Part shown: positions 50,789-54,239 of the stretch, one piece after another
How the letters are laid out: every line of letters begins with the position of its first letter
Position numbering within the stretch: position 1 is the stretch's first letter
Assembly: GCA_002937585.1 (NCBI GenBank)
Contig: PTKE01000009.1
Span: 1-54,239 of the forward strand
Direction of reading: 5' to 3'
Source of the DNA: Alphaproteobacteria bacterium MarineAlpha9_Bin6
GTDB lineage: Bacteria; Pseudomonadota; Alphaproteobacteria; UBA7887
Length of the DNA stretch: 54,239 nt
Notes under the pieces: model-generated
Databases searched by the model: none
What the model saw: only the letters and a program-made list of their open reading frames with translations
What the model was told of the DNA's origin: nothing
Translations under genes and position numbers: made by a program

Positions 50789-52133
50789 TCCAGCCGTGAC
50801 ACCTTCTGATGACAATCGCTTGACTGGTCGCGTTCGCCGATACGCACAAGTCTCGAGACGCGTAGGTGGGCTTGCGGCAAGGCTTGCGGGTGAGCGGTAT
50901 CTGGGGATTCCCCTGAACCGCGCCCACCATGCTGTGCAACTGCGTGAGGCGCTCGGGGGCCTCAAGGGTCCGTTGATGAAGGTTGCCCAATTATTGTCAA
51001 CGATCCCGGATGCCCTGCCGGCGGAATACGCTACTGAACTTCGCCAGTTGCAAGCCAATGCACCTTCGATGGGATGGCTTTTTGTCAAACGGAGGATGGC
51101 TGCTGAACTAGGTGCCTCCTGGCTGGATAAGTTTGAGTCCTTTGAGCGTCAAGCTGCCCGCGCTGCCTCATTGGGTCAGGTGCACCGTGCACACTCCAGG
51201 GACGGTCAGGAGTTAGCATGTAAGCTACAATATCCTGATATGAGTTCAGCTGTTGAGGCTGATCTAAAACAGCTAAAATTAATTTTTACGATCTATAGTC
51301 GTTACGATTCCAGTATAGATCCTAGCGAAATCCATCAGGAGATCAGCGATCGACTTCGTGAGGAACTCGACTACCAACGAGAGGCTTGCCACATACGCTT
51401 GTACCGCCGAATCCTACGCAAGGAACCAGGTGTGCGAATGCCGGATGTTGTTGGCGGACTGTCAACCGCTCGGCTGCTGACGATGACTTGGCTAGACGGG
51501 AAACCCTTACTAGATTTCGAGACTGCATCGGCTGCTAAGCGCAACAAACTTGCCCATAATATGTTCCGAGCTTGGTATGTTCCTTTCTACTATTACGGTG
51601 TTATTCATGGCGACCCACATCTTGGTAATTACACCATTCGCGCAGACTGTGGCATTAATTTGCTCGACTTTGGATGTATACGGATATTCGAGGCTCGTTT
51701 TGTAAAAGGGGTCATTGATCTTTATCGTGGGCTTCTCAAAAATGATGAAGAGTTGGCAGTATCAGCGTACGAAAGTTGGGGCTTTGAAAACTTGTCACGG
51801 GAGATGATTGAGGCTCTGAATATCTGGGCTAAATTCGTTTATGCACCCCTCATGGAAGATCGGACGCGGCGAATCCAAGATGGTGATAGTGGTCAGTATG
51901 GTGCCAAGGTTGCTGCCAAGGTTCATTCCGAATTGCGTCGGATAGGCGGAGTGCGGCCGCCGCGGGAGTTTGTGTTGGTCGATCGGGCTGCTATCGGTTT
52001 GGGTTCAGTATTCATGCATCTCAAGGCCGAAATAAATTGGCATCAGATGTTCGAGAATCTGATCGAAGGATTTAAGGTTAATGAGCTTGCCAAACGCCAA
52101 AAACACGCCCTCAAGGATGCAGGTCTATTGTGA
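50766..52133 (+). CDS. ABC1/AarF/UbiB-family atypical kinase
   Basis: GPLMKVAQLLSTIPDALP, AASLGQVHRAHSRDGQELACKLQYPDM, GVIHGDPHLGNYTIRADCGINLLDFGCIR; overlaps pepF 3' end. Confidence 0.92.
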   Translation: MSSSRHFDPAVTPSDDNRLTGRVRRYAQVSRRVGGLAARLAGERYLGIPLNRAHHAVQLREALGGLKGPLMKVAQLLSTIPDALPAEYATELRQLQANAPSMGWLFVKRRMAAELGASWLDKFESFERQAARAASLGQVHRAHSRDGQELACKLQYPDMSSAVEADLKQLKLIFTIYSRYDSSIDPSEIHQEISDRLREELDYQREACHIRLYRRILRKEPGVRMPDVVGGLSTARLLTMTWLDGKPLLDFETASAAKRNKLAHNMFRAWYVPFYYYGVIHGDPHLGNYTIRADCGINLLDFGCIRIFEARFVKGVIDLYRGLLKNDEELAVSAYESWGFENLSREMIEALNIWAKFVYAPLMEDRTRRIQDGDSGQYGAKVAAKVHSELRRIGGVRPPREFVLVDRAAIGLGSVFMHLKAEINWHQMFENLIEGFKVNELAKRQKHALKDAGLL

Positions 52134-52194
52134 TCTTTTAATAGTCTAGCTTTGTTGCTTTCTGGTCAGAGATAGAATTTAGGCGACTTTCTAA

Positions 52195-52821
52195 TTAACC
52201 TATCTGGTCAACAAATTCCGAAATTGAATGGATCGCTTTGGTCAAATTCTCCCACTCTGTGTGACCCGATCTCTTACGTGGTTTGAATGAATGGTCGCCG
52301 TCTGCTAGCCAATTAACACGAATGGAGCCCGACAACTTATAGCTATTGACATCGTCCTGGTTGCCAAATGAATCACGCTCGCCTTGGATGATCAGGGTTG
52401 GCGTAGCCAAATTTATAAGATGCTCTGTGCGGCGCTTCTCGGGTCGTCCCGGAGGATGAAATGGGTAACCCAAGCAAATTAATCCGGCGACTCTTGCCTC
52501 GTCTGCGACCAGGCTAGCGATCCTTCCACCTAATGACTTTCCGCCGATGACAAGATTTTTGGCTGGCCCTAACGTTTTAATCACTGCTCTCCAGTGATTC
52601 ATAAGCGCAGCAGCGGAATTCGGCGGTTTACGTTTGCCATCGATCCGTCTCGCGCGCATGTACGGAAATTCGAACCGGACGATCCGATTTCCTCGTTCTG
52701 CAAGGCCGACCGCGATCGTAGTCATGAAGGGGCTGTCCATCGCTGCGCCTGCCCCATGTGTCAGAACGATAGTGCGTGTCGTTTTGGTTGACCCATCAAA
52801 CAGGAATTCAGGAGTTTCCAA
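52195..52821 (-). CDS. alpha/beta-hydrolase family protein (KANL3/Tex30-like, dienelactone hydrolase-type)
   Basis: 208 aa; LTHGAGAAMDSPFMTTIA, VIGGKSLGGRIASLVADE, GYPFHPPGRPEKRRTEHL, GERDSFGNQDDV, DGDHSFKPRKRSG. Confidence 0.88.
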   Translation of the reverse strand: METPEFLFDGSTKTTRTIVLTHGAGAAMDSPFMTTIAVGLAERGNRIVRFEFPYMRARRIDGKRKPPNSAAALMNHWRAVIKTLGPAKNLVIGGKSLGGRIASLVADEARVAGLICLGYPFHPPGRPEKRRTEHLINLATPTLIIQGERDSFGNQDDVNSYKLSGSIRVNWLADGDHSFKPRKRSGHTEWENLTKAIHSISEFVDQIG

Positions 52822-52827
52822 TGCTGG

Positions 52828-52935
52828 TTACAAGCCAATTGCGGTTAGTACTGCGTTAAGGCCAATCATCGCCACATATGCTGACAACCCGAATAGCGCT
52901 GCGATGCCGAACACAGTCAGGTGGCGATGGATCAT
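52828..52935 (-). CDS. possible 35-aa single-TM small protein
   Basis: Reverse-strand ATG..TAA encoding MIHRHLTVFGIAALFGLSAYVAMIGLNAVLTAIGL; stop ends 6 nt before the downstream hydrolase ATG. Confidence 0.4.
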   Translation of the reverse strand: MIHRHLTVFGIAALFGLSAYVAMIGLNAVLTAIGL

Positions 52936-53070
52936 GATACTCACAAGTCTACAGTGAAATTGGGAAACGTGATATTGCTAGGAAGTTTGTTTGTCCCCTG
53001 CTTTTGAGTCATAAGAAACGGCATGTTTGCAGCGACCAAGTTGTAGGTTCGGAACGATGGAGGAGTTGTT

Positions 53071-54239
53071 ATGGCCGAGGCCTTTATTTGTGATGCGACA
53101 CGGACGCCGATAGGGCGTTATGGCGGGGCATTAGCCGCGGTACGTACGGACGACCTTGCGGCCAAGCCGATCTCAGCGCTCATGACCCGCAACCAAGGCG
53201 TGGATTGGGGACAGGTCGGCGATGTCATCTATGGTTGCGCTAACCAGGCCGGTGAGGACAACCGAAATGTAGCGCGCATGGCAGGCTTGCTTGCCGGGTT
53301 ACCCCAGGAGGTCCCGGGTGTGACGATCAACCGTCTGTGTGGGTCGAGTATGGATGCGGTAGGTACTGCGGCACGCGCTATACGCTGCGATGAGGCAGAG
53401 TTGGTCATTGCCGGTGGTGTCGAAAGCATGTCCCGCGCTCCGTTCGTTATGGGTAAGGCGGAAAGTGCATTTTCTCGTCAAGGTGAAATGTATGACACCA
53501 CGATCGGTTGGCGGTTTGTGAATAAATTGATGAAAAAACAGTTCGGTGTCGACTCCATGCCCGAAACTGCTGAGAACGTTGCAGAGGCGTTTCAGATCCG
53601 CCGTGAAGACCAAGACGCTTTTGCGTTGCGAAGCCAAAAGCGTGCTGGAGTGGCCCAGCAAAGAGGGGCTTTTGCAGAGGAAATAACGCCGGTGAGCATT
53701 CCCCAACGTAAAAGTGAGCCCATCATAGTAGATCTAGACGAACATCCCCGGCCTGAAACCACGATTGAAGGTTTGGCAAAGCTGCCAGCACCGTTTCGCG
53801 AGGGTGGTACGGTAACTGCTGGCAATGCGGCTGGAGTAAATGACGGCGCCTGCGCTCTCCTATTGGCATCCGAAGCTGCAGCCAAGAGGTTCGGGCTGAC
53901 CCCACGCGCACGTTTGTTGACGATGGCCACGGCTGGCGTTGAACCACGGATAATGGGTATGGGGCCAGCACCAGCCAGTCGCAAAGCCATGGAACGATGT
54001 CGGCTTTCAGTAGAGGATTTCGACCTTATAGAACTCAATGAAGCATTTGCGGCCCAGGCGCTTGCAGTACTTCGTGACCTCGGACTGCCAGACGACTCGG
54101 ATAATGTAAATCCGCAGGGCGGTGCGATTGCGCTTGGGCACCCATTGGGTATGAGTGGTGCACGCCTTATTACCACCGCTATGTACCAGCTCGCTGCAAA
54201 GGGTGGAAACCGTGCATTGTGTGCGATGTGTATTGGGGT
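53071..54239 (+). CDS. thiolase / acetyl-CoA C-acyltransferase (3-oxoadipyl-CoA thiolase-like), 3' truncated
   Basis: GGAGGAG upstream of ATG 53071; MAEAFICDATRTPIGRYGGALAAVRTDDL, NRLCGSSMDAVG, ELNEAFAAQAL, NPQGGAIALGHPLGMSGARL; open to window end, hence missing from the ORF track. Confidence 0.93.
   Translation, partial: MAEAFICDATRTPIGRYGGALAAVRTDDLAAKPISALMTRNQGVDWGQVGDVIYGCANQAGEDNRNVARMAGLLAGLPQEVPGVTINRLCGSSMDAVGTAARAIRCDEAELVIAGGVESMSRAPFVMGKAESAFSRQGEMYDTTIGWRFVNKLMKKQFGVDSMPETAENVAEAFQIRREDQDAFALRSQKRAGVAQQRGAFAEEITPVSIPQRKSEPIIVDLDEHPRPETTIEGLAKLPAPFREGGTVTAGNAAGVNDGACALLLASEAAAKRFGLTPRARLLTMATAGVEPRIMGMGPAPASRKAMERCRLSVEDFDLIELNEAFAAQALAVLRDLGLPDDSDNVNPQGGAIALGHPLGMSGARLITTAMYQLAAKGGNRALCAMCIG

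Overview
The window looks like an ordinary alphaproteobacterial chromosome segment with about 46 called protein genes. No rRNA, CRISPR array, IS element or phage module was recognised, and no tRNA was found by eye. From start to end it holds: a catabolic-looking set (class II aldolase, epoxide hydrolase, P450, amidohydrolase, acyl-CoA synthetase); aspartic protease, arsC and a CHASE2 nucleotide cyclase; an ABC-2 permease; argD-argF followed by a decayed hslO (Hsp33) remnant and a lipoprotein; class I LysRS; a DinG-type helicase; a sterol desaturase-like protein; a GFA protein; the coupled dapF-mtaB-ftsY-yciB operon, divergent from ffh-rpsP-rimM-trmD-rplS-leuCDB-asd; pdxY; sdhCDAB; a Ca/Na exchanger; an orphan TRAP SBP; a disabled 2-keto-4-pentenoate hydratase-like pseudogene; CaiB/BaiF CoA-transferase; an aquaporin; a complete sugar-type ABC operon; AMP-ligase; PepF; an ABC1/UbiB kinase; an alpha/beta hydrolase; and a truncated thiolase. 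I did not find a convincing new multi-gene system. The most notable local observations are the hslO remnant spread over several reading frames, the hydratase pseudogene (one frameshift plus a Trp-to-TGA change), an 84-bp tandem repeat forming the C-terminal tail of ribosomal protein S16, and a charged helical insertion inside the cyclase catalytic domain. All family calls are from recognised motifs and protein resemblance; no database search was run.
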